DNA of 64,000 nt. Origin: Obelidium mucronatum (Eukaryota; Chytridiomycota; Chytridiomycetes; Chytridiales; Chytriomycetaceae). The notes under the pieces are model-generated. The model was not told the origin of the DNA, did no database searches, and saw nothing but the letters and a program-made list of their open reading frames with translations. Where the stretch lies: positions 62,001-126,000 of the forward strand of contig JAIVFH010000026.1 in NCBI GenBank assembly GCA_025765595.1, given 5' to 3'. Position 1 is the first letter of the stretch. The number at the start of each line of letters is the position of its first letter. The position numbers were made by a program, and so were the translations under genes. Of this stretch, positions 11,920-23,565 are shown one piece after another.

Positions 11920-12437
11920 CGATAACAACTGTTGGCCAATTTAGAAAGTTGGAAGAGGGGCGATGAAAATTTTCACGCTTTTGATTAAATCCAAATGCAC
12001 TCTTTGGTCTGCTTGTCTGCTGCAGAAATTAGCGGTAATTAGGGCGGTGGATAATAATACCACTGGGCTGATGGGGGCGGAGCTGTCTAATGTATATGCG
12101 ATAAGGTTCTTACATGTCTGAGTATTACGTATCGGGTTTGCGATAATACAACAACGTGCATTTAAAACGAGATTCTTGGCGTTCCGTGTTTTTGTAATAA
12201 GCAACAGTGTGAAACTGAATATCAGCGTCCCTACCTGGTAAGAGTTTTCTAGATAACTTAATTTTCAAGTTCGGAACGGTTAAGTTTGAACAGTACAAAC
12301 AATAAATACACAGCCAAGACAGTCATCAAGCGTACGACCTTATTACAAGAATATCACTGTGATTGTCTTACTAATAATGTTAATATTTAATAGCATATAC
12401 TTGAATATTAAATTTAGTTGATTTGCTAATACGAAAG
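11920..12437. other. Divergent promoter region between CTD phosphatase 2 and the kinase-like gene
   Basis: About 520 bp without a supported gene between two divergently transcribed genes. The last 200 bases are AT-rich. The 87-codon ORF at 11941-12204 has no recognisable content. Confidence 0.5.
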
Positions 12438-13678
12438 ATGGACGAAACCAACATCGAACTGTACGTGCGCTACCAAAACAACGCCGCTGTGCCCATCGAC
12501 AGCCATTGGATCGGCGACGCAAAGCGACTGAAGCCACTTAAGACTGTTGGACATTTGATTGCGGCCTGTGTCGACGTCTCGAAGCGCCAGCTGCTTGGCC
12601 TCCCTGACAACCACGGACCACTCACCCTGCACACTGTCCTAGAATGCGTCGAAAGCGCAGCCCTGGAACCCGATGTGCTTCTCTCAACCATCAACGCTGG
12701 ACGCGCGGTAAGAACAGCTCTGCTCATCAAATCGCCAAAAGCAGACATGGCTCGACCTGGGCTGGAGCGGCTTGAGGCTTTCATCCAAAGAAAACTCACT
12801 GAGCAGGAAGAGAGATTCATCATCAGTTATTATTCATCACGCGTAGACCTTATTCGTTCTGTGAAACTTGCTATTGAATTGATTCAGGAAATCGAACGCC
12901 TGCCCCACTCCTTGACGAGAAAGCTGCTGCGAGAGAAAGAAATCGAAATCAGCGGTCCTTTCAACTCCGGCACCTCTTCCCGTTCATCGCTGCTCGTGGC
13001 ATTCAAATCGGGTAGACCCATGCTGCTCAAGATTCCTTCACCAGAAGGCGTAGAAAAAGAATACAAAGTATGGACCCAACTCGCACCCTTAGCTATTGGG
13101 GCTGAAGACTTGTTTCATCTCGTGGGTCCAATGGACCATGTTCTTTTCCATCGTAACAGTGATGCGACTTCTTTTCCGAGTATTGAATCTCATGCAACCA
13201 AGGCCCCAGTCTTGAGATCGGGAATTTTAATGCCAATCTATCCCGCTTGTTTGGAGCAAGTTCCAAAACCTGTCAAAGAATCCACTGCTCTGACGATCTG
13301 GAACAATATGAACGTTGCCTTGGAGGCGATGCATAGTACGGGTTTGTGTCATGCTGATGTGAAAAGTCCCAACATTTTTATTGATATGGCTGGTAATTAC
13401 TTTCCTGGGGATTATGGAGCCACTGCGGCGAGGACTTGCACGAATTTAGTAGTAACAACTGGCCGCACAACTCAATCTCGGCATTCAAAGCCTCCAAAGG
13501 AATTGATCACTGGCTGTTGATTGTCACAATTCTTGAAAAGCTTGGCGAAATTAACGTGGCCAAGGAATTTTCGTTGAGTGTTGTCATAAAGCTCATGGAA
13601 CAAGTGCGGGATGGGGAGCTCAAAGAGTGCTTTGCCAAGTCATGGGCGCAAGTGTTGGAGGATGGTGTTTTTGCGTGA
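12438..13678 (+). CDS. Divergent protein kinase-like protein, reading frame broken once
   Basis: Starts at ATG 12438 (MDETNIELYV). The first 180 residues are of unknown type; then comes a kinase-like fold: PMLLKIPS (candidate ATP-anchoring Lys), a linker, GLCHADVKSPNIFID in place of the HRD...N catalytic loop (D and N kept, R replaced by A), and PGDYGA in place of DFG (D kept). Right after GDYGATAA the frame closes within 26 residues, but the next frame carries on with a sensible C-lobe (EDLHEFSSNNWPHN, then GIDHWLLIVTILEKLG) to a stop at 13678. One base is missing near 13432 in the DNA as given; adding one would give about 413 residues. No GT-AG intron that I can find repairs it. It resembles uncharacterised fungal kinase-like proteins; function unknown. 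Confidence 0.6.
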
Positions 13679-13813
13679 TTAAGAAGTCACAAAGAATAAA
13701 GTTGAAATTGGACAAGTTAGTATTAACGTGAGCTCAGATGTACATGTTCTATTGAGAATTTTTTATTTCTGTTGAGCTTGTAGAAGTCCTTTTCCTTCTT
13801 CCAAAACTGTTTT

Positions 13814-15124
13814 ATGATTTATCCTCAAAACCCTGTTCCCATTTGGGTTTACAGTGTATGTTCTTAACAGAACCCAATCGATGACTGACCCACACACGTA
13901 AATCAGCCAACAATCTACTTTGCAATCCCAGTGACCCACTTGCTTCTTCTCCGGTCAAAGAGGCTGTCAAATGGCCTTGTCACAGCATTCACCGCATCAC
14001 TCATGATTGGGTTCCCTCTTTTGTTTCCCTGTGAAGACTTTATGGTGCACCAACAAGGAGCATTCACATCAATGATTACGTTTGTGTTGAGAGCAGCAGA
14101 GATCGGAACTTTCCCTCGGTATGTGGTTTTGTTGGGTTCTATCATCTCTCTGACCCAAACCTTTCCTTCTGAAACTTGCAGAGAGGTCAATTCAAATTTT
14201 ACAGTCATTGAATACGCCGAGTTCTTGGCCACTTCGGACAACTCTCGATTGCGGCAAATGCGGGAAACTCAAGCAGCCAAGTTGACGTTGTTGAGGAAAG
14301 AACTCAAGATCCCTGAGCCACAGCCAAAGTGGAAGCCGCATACTACTGCGGCCAAAGACCGTGGGTTGATTTTCTACGGCCAGTTGGGAGTTCGAGTTGC
14401 TGTTACAGTAGTGTGCTATTCGTTTGCCTTGGCATATTTCAAGAAACACGATTACGAACCCATAAAATTCGGACTATTGTCGCTATTGAATGGAAAGGGA
14501 CTGATGGATCACGCCATGGCGGCTGTTTTGCTTTACGGCGTTCTCGATTTGGGACACACTGTCGCTACTCTCCTCGTGGCCATTCTCCTGCAGACGCCCT
14601 ATGTGACGATTTTCAACCATCCGTACTTGGCAACTTCACTTCGTGATTTCTGGTCTCACCGTTGGAATTACGAGATCAAGGAAACCTTGCATCACTTGGC
14701 GTTTATCCCAACCCTTAAGTTGTTTGCTCCAATAGAGAAGGAAGGAGTGCGTGCAGCAGTTCTTTGGAAACCAACGCCAACCCAAATGGGTATTGCTTCC
14801 ATGGCCGCGTTTCTCATGTCAGCCCTTTTGCATGAATACCTTATTTACCTGCTTATCCCTCAACCACTTGGCGAAAACACACTCTTTTTCATTATCCAAG
14901 GGATTCTATGTCACGCTCAAGTACGTGCGCAAAAGGCGACTGGATTTGGAACTCGATGGGGAACTGGCTGGATGGGGACGTTGTTTTCGTGGGTCTCGAC
15001 TGTTGGGATTATGGCTGTGACTTGTCCGTTGTTCCTTGGTCCGTATGCTCGTTCTGGGCTTTTGCTGAAATATGTATTGCCTGTCCCCCAGGCTTTGGTT
15101 GAATTCTTTTCCCGTTATCTTTGA
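13814..15124 (+). CDS. MBOAT-family acyltransferase, wax synthase-like, copy 2
   Basis: Exons 13814-13855, 13907-14118 and 14182-15124; 398 residues. Exon 1 codes only 14 residues ending VPIWVYS, matching VPVWMSA of copy 1. The second intron (14119-14181) is 63 nt and happens to be open in frame, so an unspliced reading would insert 21 extra residues; the GTATGT/TTGCAG borders and the paralogues show it is an intron. Family marks: FPCED in the luminal loop region, SLRDFWSHRWNYEIKETLHH, and SALLHEYLIYL with the conserved His. Compared with copy 1 it lacks two downstream introns (before the FWSHRW segment and near the C-terminus). It is followed 57 bp later by copy 3 in the same orientation. 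Confidence 0.9.
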
Positions 15125-15181
15125 GTTGTGTTTTTTTTTGTTATCATAAAAGAAAATAAATTGGATTTGCCAAGCAGAGAG

Positions 15182-16620
15182 ATGGATCGCTTCCACCTTG
15201 AAATCCAAAAGACTCCTGTTTGGATCTATTTGGTAACCTGACCAAACACTAGTGTTATACAGAAAACACGATCTAAAACCGTCACAGCCTGCCGTATACG
15301 GACTCATTCCTCTGATCCACTTTCTCCTCTTGAAAACAACGCTGTCCAATGAGTCCACAACAGCCGCTGCCGTATCACTCATGTTTCTATTCCCACTCAT
15401 GTTTCCCTGTGAAGATGCGCTGATTCACCAGGCTGGAGCTTTTGCGTCAATGATACTCTTTGTTTTAAGGGCGCTGGAAGTGGGCACATTCGACAGGTTA
15501 TATTTGGCATACCAAGATCGCGAATCGTGCCGTATATTTATTGCATTCTTTTTAGAGAATGCAATCGCTCCTGGACAATGATTGACTATGCAGAATTCCT
15601 TGCTTCGTCAGATAACACTCCCTTGAGATCATTGAGAGATGTGCACAGCCTCAAACTTGAATTACTACGAAAAGAACTCAATCTCGCTCCAGAAACAAAA
15701 CCGAAATGGAAGCCTCATATTGCGATGCCGAAAGATCGCGGGCTTTTGTTTTACCTCCAATTCTGGACGCGACTTGGTGTCACGTTTCTTTGTTATGCTT
15801 TCGCCTTGGCGTACTTTGAGAAATACGAATACGAGCCACGATATGGGTTCTTATCTCCTTTTGATGTCAAGGGTGTGAAAGACCACTTGATGGTTGCTGT
15901 TTTAGTGTATGGTGTCCTGGAATTGAGTGAGTTGATGACACACTCGATTGCTCTGATTCAAAAAAAAAACTAACCGTTTACTTTTTTTTGGCAACTCTAG
16001 GCAATTCTTGTACAACTATAGTTGTATCGATTCTCCTCCAAACGCCATACGTGACCATATTCAACCACCCTTACCTAGCAACATCACTGCGCGAATTCTG
16101 GTCTCACAGATGGAACTACATGATCAAGGAAACTTTGCATCACTTGTCTTTCAAACCAACCCTCACGTTATTGTACAAACTGAACCCACCTCGTAAGAGT
16201 TCAGCAAGCAGCAGCAATACTTCCTCATCGTCCGCGTCAGTTTTTATGAGAAAATCTCCTTCGCATCATTTGGCAATCGCATCCATGGCAGCATTCCTCA
16301 TGTCTGCCCTGTTGCATGAATACCTGATTTTCTTTTTCATTCCACAGCAGCCGCTTGGCGAAAACACGATTTATTTCTTGATTCAAGGGATCTTGTGTTT
16401 TCTTCAGTTTCGATTGCAGCAAAACCATGGCGGCGCCTTTTCTGGTTGGTGGTTGAAGGGCCGTGTTCCCGGAATTGTGAATTGGGCGTTTACGTTGCTG
16501 CTTCTGTGTATTACTTGTCCTCTTTTCATTGGACCGTATGCGAGATCTGGCTTATTGATGGATAAGTTTGTGTTGCCGGTTCCTCGAGTTCTTGTTGAAG
16601 TCATTAAGGAGTGGATTTAA
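15182..16620 (+). CDS. MBOAT-family acyltransferase, wax synthase-like, copy 3
   Basis: Exons 15182-15232, 15288-15496, 15556-15926 and 16001-16620; 416 residues in frame. Exon 1 ends TPVWIYL, and exon 2 begins PAVYGLIPLIHF. Family marks are SLREFWSHRWNYMIKETLHH and SALLHEYLIFFF. A Ser-rich insertion of about 25 residues (KSSASSSNTSSSSAS) follows the FWSHRW block and is not in copies 1, 2 and 4. It is the closest relative of copy 2 and directly downstream of it; the spacer of 57 bp suggests a very short promoter or read-through transcription. Confidence 0.9.
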
Positions 16621-16749
16621 TAAAGCAAGGCTGGTTTTTGAAAAAGAGCCGTCAAACAATTTAAGGTACTGCGCCACATCTCAAATATTTTGGATCCCAA
16701 TAATCATGTATTTGAATCATATATTCAAAATGAGCAAAAAGGCAATAAA

Positions 16750-18272
16750 TTAAAAGCTTCCACGCTCGCATTCTTTCAAAACATAGGCTCGTTCCACGTT
16801 GGAGTGGAAAGTATAACCACCATCAACTTTCGACAGAATATTTTCAATGACCAAGCTGTCCAACAGCATTTCCAGCTTAAAAAACTCCTCTTCAGTCATA
16901 GCTTTAGCCCCCTGACATTCCTCAGCCTCGAATACATGTTGCGACGTTGCTACTCTGCAAACAGCATTGTAGATGTATTCGTTATGTGGTTTCACAGCCC
17001 GCTTCTTTCTTCTTTCCACGTCTTTCATTTGATCAGATTTCACGACTATTTTTTTTTTTTTGGTGAGTGGTATAGATTTGTTGACAAAAACAAACATACT
17101 TTCAAATGGAATTCCAGCATTCAACTCTTCACAAACTTTTGAAAGCAGCAACACGCGCCCACCAACCAAATCACGGACTTGATCTTGAATACTTGGCTCA
17201 ATCTTTCTTTTGCTCAAAAATTCCTTGATCTGGACGTCATCCAAATCTCCAACCCGATACAATTTGCCGCGACTAAACGCGCTTCGCTCTGACAAAAATC
17301 ATCATTAGATAAAGCGCTACTAGCGCAGCAAACAAAAAACAAAAACATAAAGCTTACTCTCCATTTGGGTCAGCGCAAATCCATCGGACGTAACAAAAAC
17401 GGTGACAAAAAGGTTTTCATCAATAGCCCCTTTCGCACCAAGTTGAAGAACCTCGAGGATGTACTCAGCATGCATCGCCAGGAAGTTGGTATTATCAATA
17501 ACAAGGACTGGTGCAGTTCCATACTTTTCGCGATACCATATCGCTAGTTTCTTGAATTTCCGATATGGCAGCTTCCAATTCCTTTCTAGTATGAGAGTTT
17601 GGCAAGAACATTCTTATAATCCCGAATCACTCCATACATACACACACACACAGACACACACACACACACACCTTTCTCTTGCTCATTCTCTTCGCCATAC
17701 ACCAAAGTATGAAGATATCCCAATAAAGAATTCGACGCGCGGAAATTAAATCCAATTGAATCAGCAAACGACTCCCCAAAGTCTTGGACGTCTTCTGGCA
17801 CATTAACGTAAATGACACCACTCCCAACTTTTGAACATGCAGCCTTCATCATTGTTGACTTGCCCGTCCCTTGCTCCCCAACCACTACAAAGTAACTGGC
17901 TGGATTCACTGATGGTGTGACCATCCTCTCAAACTGGGATTCCACTGAAGGGCGATGAATGTATTCAGAATCGGTTGTGTGGATGGAAGGACAAGTTCCC
18001 TTGACTAGTGTTTCCTTGAGCCTCTTTTCGTCCAGTTTGTGGGACACGATAACATAGAAAGCAGAGAGAGAAGAGACAGAGCCTAGCACAAAGACGCCAA
18101 TTTTCACGGCCTTCCATCTGAATTTGAAGGGGTTCACGACGGGTTGAGCTGTTTGCAATACTTGGTGGAAGTCGGGTTTGTATTCAAAAGGCGGAGGCGC
18201 AGAAGAGTACAGCCGCGAGTAAAGACGACTGCTGTGAAGAGCTTTCTTGGCGAGCGGGAAGAGGCGGTGCAT
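16750..18272 (-). CDS. Mitochondrial membrane-anchored P-loop (AAA-like) ATPase
   Basis: Exons 18272-17672, 17612-17358 and 17288-16750; 464 residues in frame. The N-terminus (MHRLFPLAKKALHSSRLYSR) is basic and Ser/Leu-rich without acids, like a mitochondrial presequence, followed by one TM helix at about 56-77 (VKIGVFVLGSVSSLSAFYVI). Walker A is GEQGTGKST (132-140) and Walker B VLVIDN (D240). A Lys/Arg-rich helix KKKKIVVKSD follows in exon 3, with a helical C-terminus. This suggests an ATPase anchored in a mitochondrial membrane; no specific homologue is claimed. The first intron is made largely of a CA/TG microsatellite that begins at the donor itself, so the exact donor is ambiguous; the phase-1 choice used here keeps the whole gene open. 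Confidence 0.65.
17637..17671. repeat. CA/TG dinucleotide microsatellite inside an intron
   Basis: A near-pure run of CA repeats (one CAGA interruption) forming the 5' part of the first intron of the P-loop ATPase gene. Length changes here would move the splice donor among several GT choices. Confidence 0.85.
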
Positions 18273-18483
18273 CGTTTTTTAAAGGGTTTTAGTTCTGTAA
18301 ATAAGATTTTAAAAAAGTTTAAAATATAATCAAAAACAGTACAACTTCATTCATTTAAAAACAGGTAGAGGAAAAAAACTAGAGGTTTTTTGGCTGACAA
18401 AAAAAAGTGAAAGAGAGAGGGATAACAACAAAAAAAAAACTTGGGCACCAAAACCAAAAAAAAAAACACCAGAAAAACACCCA

Positions 18484-21400
18484 TCACATGTACCACATGA
18501 CAGAAGCCAACTCACTCTTAACAACCCCATAATTCATCACTCTCACAACCCCACTTCCATCAATACTACCATCAGGAACAACACCACCATGCGAAGACCC
18601 ACCACCACCTGTCTTGACAAACCCAAGCGACCCACCCGCCCCAGCCGACGCCTGATTCACAAAGAACCCAGACGCCCGACTCCCCAACGTCCTCACTGGC
18701 CCAGCCGCCAAATTCGTCATTGACATTCTCTTATTCAACGCCCCCGCTACACCTCTCGAGGATCCATCTAACCCAGGCGGCATCCCGTCTCCTTGACTCA
18801 TACTCAACCCAGACATTTGTCCTACAAGGCCACCAACAGAGCCAACCATTCCACCGATATTGGAACCCCCTAAACTCGCTACACTTCCCATGGAAGCGGC
18901 ACTCATGTTGGACATGTTCAAAACACTCCCAACGTCACTGAATCCTTCCAACCAACCATCCCCAGTCGCATGGAACCGTGCTCGCGCCGCCACCAAGTGT
19001 GCGTAATACGCCGGTGGAACCACAGAAACACTTCTCGTGGCTCGGCAGTACAGGTAACACAGACGGTACGTGAGTTCCTGTAACGAGTCGCTTGTGAATC
19101 GGTTTTCATCGTAGAGGACGTGGTAATGCGTTGGCTTTGAGGTTCCTTGGAGACCTGGGTGGGAACAGAGGTAGAAATCGAATTCGGAGGGGTGGGTGAC
19201 GCCGGTTTCGACGACGGTTCCGGGGAGGACGTTTCCGGAGCGGTCTGAGTCTTCTTTTCGGATCGGGAAGAAGCGCGCGTGGTGGCGCTTTTGCACGACA
19301 ATGTAACTAACAGAAAATTATTCGTCAATAAAATCATGATAATAATAAAATTTGGAGTGGGTGTCAAAACTTACGTGATTGTGGGACGGTAAGTAGCTTC
19401 CAAAGTCTGACAAGCCAACCGCATAGCCTCAATCTCATACTTTAACACCTCATGAAACTGTCCTTCACTCACACCATCTCTAAAGAAGCAAATCCGTTCT
19501 GGTTTCGCGCCACAGGTCTGGTAAAAGGTCTTCAAGAGCTCCACCACCATACTCGCCAAATCTTGAATCATTTCCTGTCGCCCCTTTTGGACTCGGATAG
19601 CAGCCGCGTAACGAGAACATTGAGCATCCATGGATCCAACAAGGGCAGCAATCGATTGCGTCGACGCCGAACCCGGCGCAGGGTGCGTCACATCAGCGCC
19701 GAAAATAATGGTGGGTCGTTCACTCACAAACGGGAGTTGCGCGTTACTCAAGAACGAATTCATCCCACCCAGCTTGACGTTCATTTTCAAACAAACATTG
19801 GCGCAATACTGTCGCTTCGCCGCAAACATGTGTTTTGCTTGGATACACTGAGTCGCAAGACCAATCACTGTGTCACTAACACGCTTGATTTCAGCGTACA
19901 GGGGAACACCCGTGTTTGGCAAGATACAAACGACGAGTTGAGGCCGTTCTTGGAACGAGTTGCCGGCAACCATGTAGGCGTCAATCAACGTCTTTTCAAC
20001 ATTTCCATGTGGGTTGGCGTAGGAGATGGGGGGTTGGCGGTTGGCAACAAAGACTCCGCATTCTTCGCAGGTTTGGACGAGGAGAGTGATGAATTTTTGG
20101 ATGGCTTGGACTGGGTAGTCGTGGTCGGTGCCGAAAGCTACAACGGACCAGGAACGGATCGTGACTCCTTGCGCAACCATTTTGTCACGCAGGTTCCAAG
20201 CACCTTCTCTGGGAGTAATCACGGGTTCCTTGGATGCGGGGTGGTACGAAATAGCAGGGGCTGGGAGAATTCTGGAATTCACAATCGCCATTTCGTGACC
20301 AATAGATACATCGAATTCGTTCAGGTATTCGTTGTCGCGTTGTTGGAGAATGGTGATACCGGCAGAAATTTTGTTGGAACGGACGTGTGGAGGTTGGCAC
20401 GTAAATTTGATCATTTCAGCAGTCTTTTGGAACGAAAAAACGGAGGTTGAGGATGACCAAGTGAAAAAAATATGTAAAAAAAAGACAGAAACACTCAACC
20501 TGTCTTTCGTTCAATTTGCGCAAATGTCTTTGGCCCGGAACAACTTCACAGACTTCGATTGGCAAGTATACGAGCTTGGCAGGGTCACCAACAATCAAAC
20601 AAGGCAAATGCGGAAAGTACAAGGGAGCGTTATACTTTTGCATGAAATAATTTGCAACGGATTCATCGGCACCAGTGGCGCTCAATTGGAACATTGTTCT
20701 TGAAGCGGGTGTTGTTGTAAGACGAGCAATTCTGTACTTGCGACGAATTTGGCCACGGTGGGTAACAGCCACTTTGAGTCCCTTCAAAGTTTTGTCCAGC
20801 TTTGTGCGGTCTTTTTCAGTGATTGGAGCACGGAGATCATTGGCGCTGTTTCTGTTCAAGATTTTCGCCACCATGTCAATCAACGGACCAGGTTGGAAAA
20901 ACGCAGTCGCCGACACATCCAAGTTGATGAGCATTTGACCTTTGGTTGGACGAATACTTTGGTGGAAACCTTGCCACAATTGGGCTCCGTTTGCAATTGG
21001 AGTTGACGAATCGGGAGTGTAGAAGCATCTGCCAACAGTGGTGTACATGAGAGATGGTCTGTGACGCAACAAGATATCAAGAGCCTGGATGGCATCAAAA
21101 GGGGTTTCGTTGGTGCGTCCTTCGAGGAATAATCCGAGACGTTGCATATTGATTTCTCCAATTTTAATCAAGGAAAGTTTAAACTTCTTGGGCCCATTCC
21201 TGCATGACACAAAAGGGTTTTAGAAGAAGGAAAAAGAAAGAAACAATTCAAAGAGTGTTACTTCATGGCGAATGGGTCATCGTTGTCATAGTAGTCGACA
21301 GTGAATTCCTGGCTGTTTTCAACAATGGGCAGCGGCCTCGCGGAGTACACATTCTTTCTGCCGTCAAAGACGGGCCTGACGCCGCCTAGCTCGCCGCTCA

Positions 21401-21698
21401 GCAGGGCTGCGGACTGGCAGTTAGCACTTTGTCGAAGTCGAAGAAAGAAAGCTGAAACACGCAGACCTTCGTCCTCCCACAGCTGGTACACGCGCCTGTT
21501 CTTTGCCGGCGGCACTTCGGGCGCAATGGCGACTTCGTAGTGGTGGATTGGCCGCTGCGGCAGCGTCTGCACCGGGAAGAAGTTGGCGCGGATTTGGATC
21601 GCGCGGCCGCTGCGGCCGAGCGCCGGGCGCAGCGGGAAGGCGGGGCCCTCGAGCGTCACGGCGGACGGGACGACGGACAGCGGGTTGAGCGGCTCCAT
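18484..21698 (-). CDS. Argonaute (PAZ-PIWI slicer)
   Basis: Small-RNA-guided endonuclease of the eukaryotic Ago clade. Exons 21698-21262, 21199-20500, 20423-19375 and 19306-18484 give 1002 residues with all junctions in frame. Visible domains: N domain; linker 1 ([20 protein letters not shown]); PAZ; MID; PIWI from about 540. The catalytic tetrad is complete: D623 (FGADVTHP), E663 (KGRQEM), D695 (FRDGVSEGQ) and H832 (PAYYAHLV), with spacings of 40 and 72 residues between the first three exactly as in human AGO2. After the PIWI helix there is a Gly/Ser/Met-rich insertion of roughly 135 residues before a tail ([12 protein letters not shown]) that resembles the terminal MYFA-type end. No Dicer or RdRP is in the window. 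Start chosen: the ATG opening MEPLNPLSV. Confidence 0.96.
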
Positions 21699-22042
21699 TT
21701 CTGCGAAAAGTTGTTAGGAAAAGTTGCTAGGCACAGGTCCAAGCTGCCCTCCCTCCCTACACCATGCTCCGGCTACCATGCCACATGCATCATCACTCTC
21801 TTAAACCCACAGAAAAACCCCTGGAGTGGCTTACCTTGCTTTGTCTAGAGGTCTGGTTCAATGAGGGATTTCGAGAGGCAAACAGAAACGCAACACAAAT
21901 GAAAATTTATCACACTTTGTTTTACAATCCAGAGGGTAGACTGGAAGCGCAAGACGGTACTGTTATCCATATGAGCGTGGTAAAAAGGTAATCTACGTGG
22001 GGTTAAATAATCTTAAATAATATATTTCCGAATTAAAAAGGA
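21699..22042. promoter_or_regulatory. Divergent promoter region between Argonaute and MBOAT copy 4
   Basis: 344 bp between two divergently oriented start codons, so it must hold both promoters. No clear TATA box was seen on the Argonaute side; an AT-rich patch is at about 22004-22040 on the MBOAT side. Confidence 0.4.
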
Positions 22043-23445
22043 ATGATTCAAATCCCACCGCTCGCCTCGCTGGTCAGTCCTTGCACTTTCGATGCCCCAG
22101 CGCTCTAGTCCTAGTAGTCCAACTAGTTTAACAATGCGAGAATACGATAGGCCATCTTGTATGGACTGGTACCATTCGTGCACTATACCATGCTCCGAAA
22201 CAAGAATCTGTCAAACTATTCCATGACAGCGACAGCTGTCGCATTGATGCTTGGATATCCCGCCATCTTCCCGTGCTCAGATCCAGCCGTTAATGTGTAT
22301 ATTCGAGTGACGTCGCTTCTCTTTTTGGTGCTCAAAGTCCTTGAAATTGGAACATTCAATCGCCATTTTAACTCCAAGTGGGCTCTACGGGATTATGTGG
22401 AATACATGTGGTCGTCAAGCAACATTCCGATTCGTTTATTGGAGCTAAAACAGTCCGACCTGCAGAGAACGTCGCGATGTCACGTAATTGGGGCTGGGCA
22501 TCAAACCTTGGCATTTTACATGAAGTTGGTCGTCAGGCTCTTTCTGTCATGGATCGCATATTCTATCGCCATCAGCTACTTTCAAAAGTATCCGTATACT
22601 CCTGCAAGCGGCTGGTTTTTGAATTTATCCAATCCAAAGGAAATTGTCGACCACGCCATGTTTGGTGTGCTGACATATTGTTTTACTGGCATTATTTTTA
22701 ACGGACTGCTTCCCGTGTTTGTAATTTTGAATGCTCCATTCGTACCTATATTTAATGAACCGTTTTTGGCAACTTCTCTCCGCGATTTTGTTGAGTATTT
22801 CCCCCCCCCCCCCCCCCCGTCACAACCAATCCACATCATGAACCGCCGCGGTTAAATATTCATAAAATAGTGGAGCAATCGATGGAACTCTCTCATCAAG
22901 ACGTCCATTCATCGTGTGGCGTTTATCCCAACCCTCAAATTGCTCAAGTCGCTGTCCTCCAACCGCGACCAAGAAAAACCCACTCATTCAGAGAAACAAC
23001 ACAAACAACCAGATATTCACTACATGATTGCAGTCATGGCATCCTTCACGTTTTCTGCCTTGTACCATGAATATTTGATATTCAACTTTTTCACTGAACC
23101 AAGTCTGGGCGAGAACTTTTGCTTTTTCATGCTTCAAGGGATATTCTGCGTTATTCAAGTATATTTCCAAAAGCTGACTGGGTTCGGCAAGACTTGGGGA
23201 CGTGGTGGCGTGTTTTGGAATTTTGTTGGTTGGAGTTGTGAGTTATATTTTTTTTTTTTTTTTAAATTTTTTTGGTTTTTTTTTTTTGGTTCCCAATCCC
23301 GTTTTTTTATATAGGTACCATGGGGTTATTGTTGATTACAAGTCCAATGTTTGTCGGACCTTATGCACGTTTTGGAGTGTTTTTTGAACCGTTTGTCATT
23401 CCAGTTTATGGTCCATTCAATAATATTATCCAGAAAGTGATTTAA
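22043..23445 (+). CDS. MBOAT-family acyltransferase, wax synthase-like, copy 4
   Basis: Exons 22043-22072, 22151-22789, 22871-23237 and 23315-23445; 388 residues in frame. Exon 1 is ten codons (MIQIPPLASL); exon 2 runs without the intron that other copies have after the GTFNR block. The third exon begins exactly at the family motif, here FWSNRWN (His replaced by Asn), followed by SALYHEYLIF with the conserved His. Intron 2 opens GTTGAGT and contains an 18-nt poly-C run; intron 3 is rich in poly-T. The H-to-N change in FWSHRWN could alter activity or specificity (inference). Confidence 0.87.
22801..22818 (+). repeat. 18-nt poly-C tract in an intron
   Basis: Uninterrupted cytosines a few bases after the GTTGAGT donor of intron 2 of MBOAT copy 4. 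Homopolymer length may be unreliable in assembly but lies outside coding sequence. Confidence 0.9.
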
Positions 23446-23565
23446 ATGTTTTAAAGCACTTACAATTCATAAATAAAATCATATTATAAGTAGCCTTAAG
23501 TAAGAAGATGCTTAACTTGATCCCTTGGCTTGGAAAAAAAAACAAATAAAAAACAAAAAAATAAT

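Noticed and set aside
13907..15124. MBOAT copy 2 read as one long exon from 13931
   Set aside because: The 63-nt intron at 14119-14181 is open by chance; splice signals and paralogues show it is removed.
17358..17612. Frameshift in the P-loop ATPase near EIQ/KLAIWY
   Set aside because: At first two frames seemed to meet here, but one frame is open across the whole exon and joins the flanking exons in phase, so no shift is needed.
19452..20450. 332-codon ORF antisense to Argonaute exon 3
   Set aside because: The opposite strand encodes an unmistakable PIWI domain; this frame has no features.
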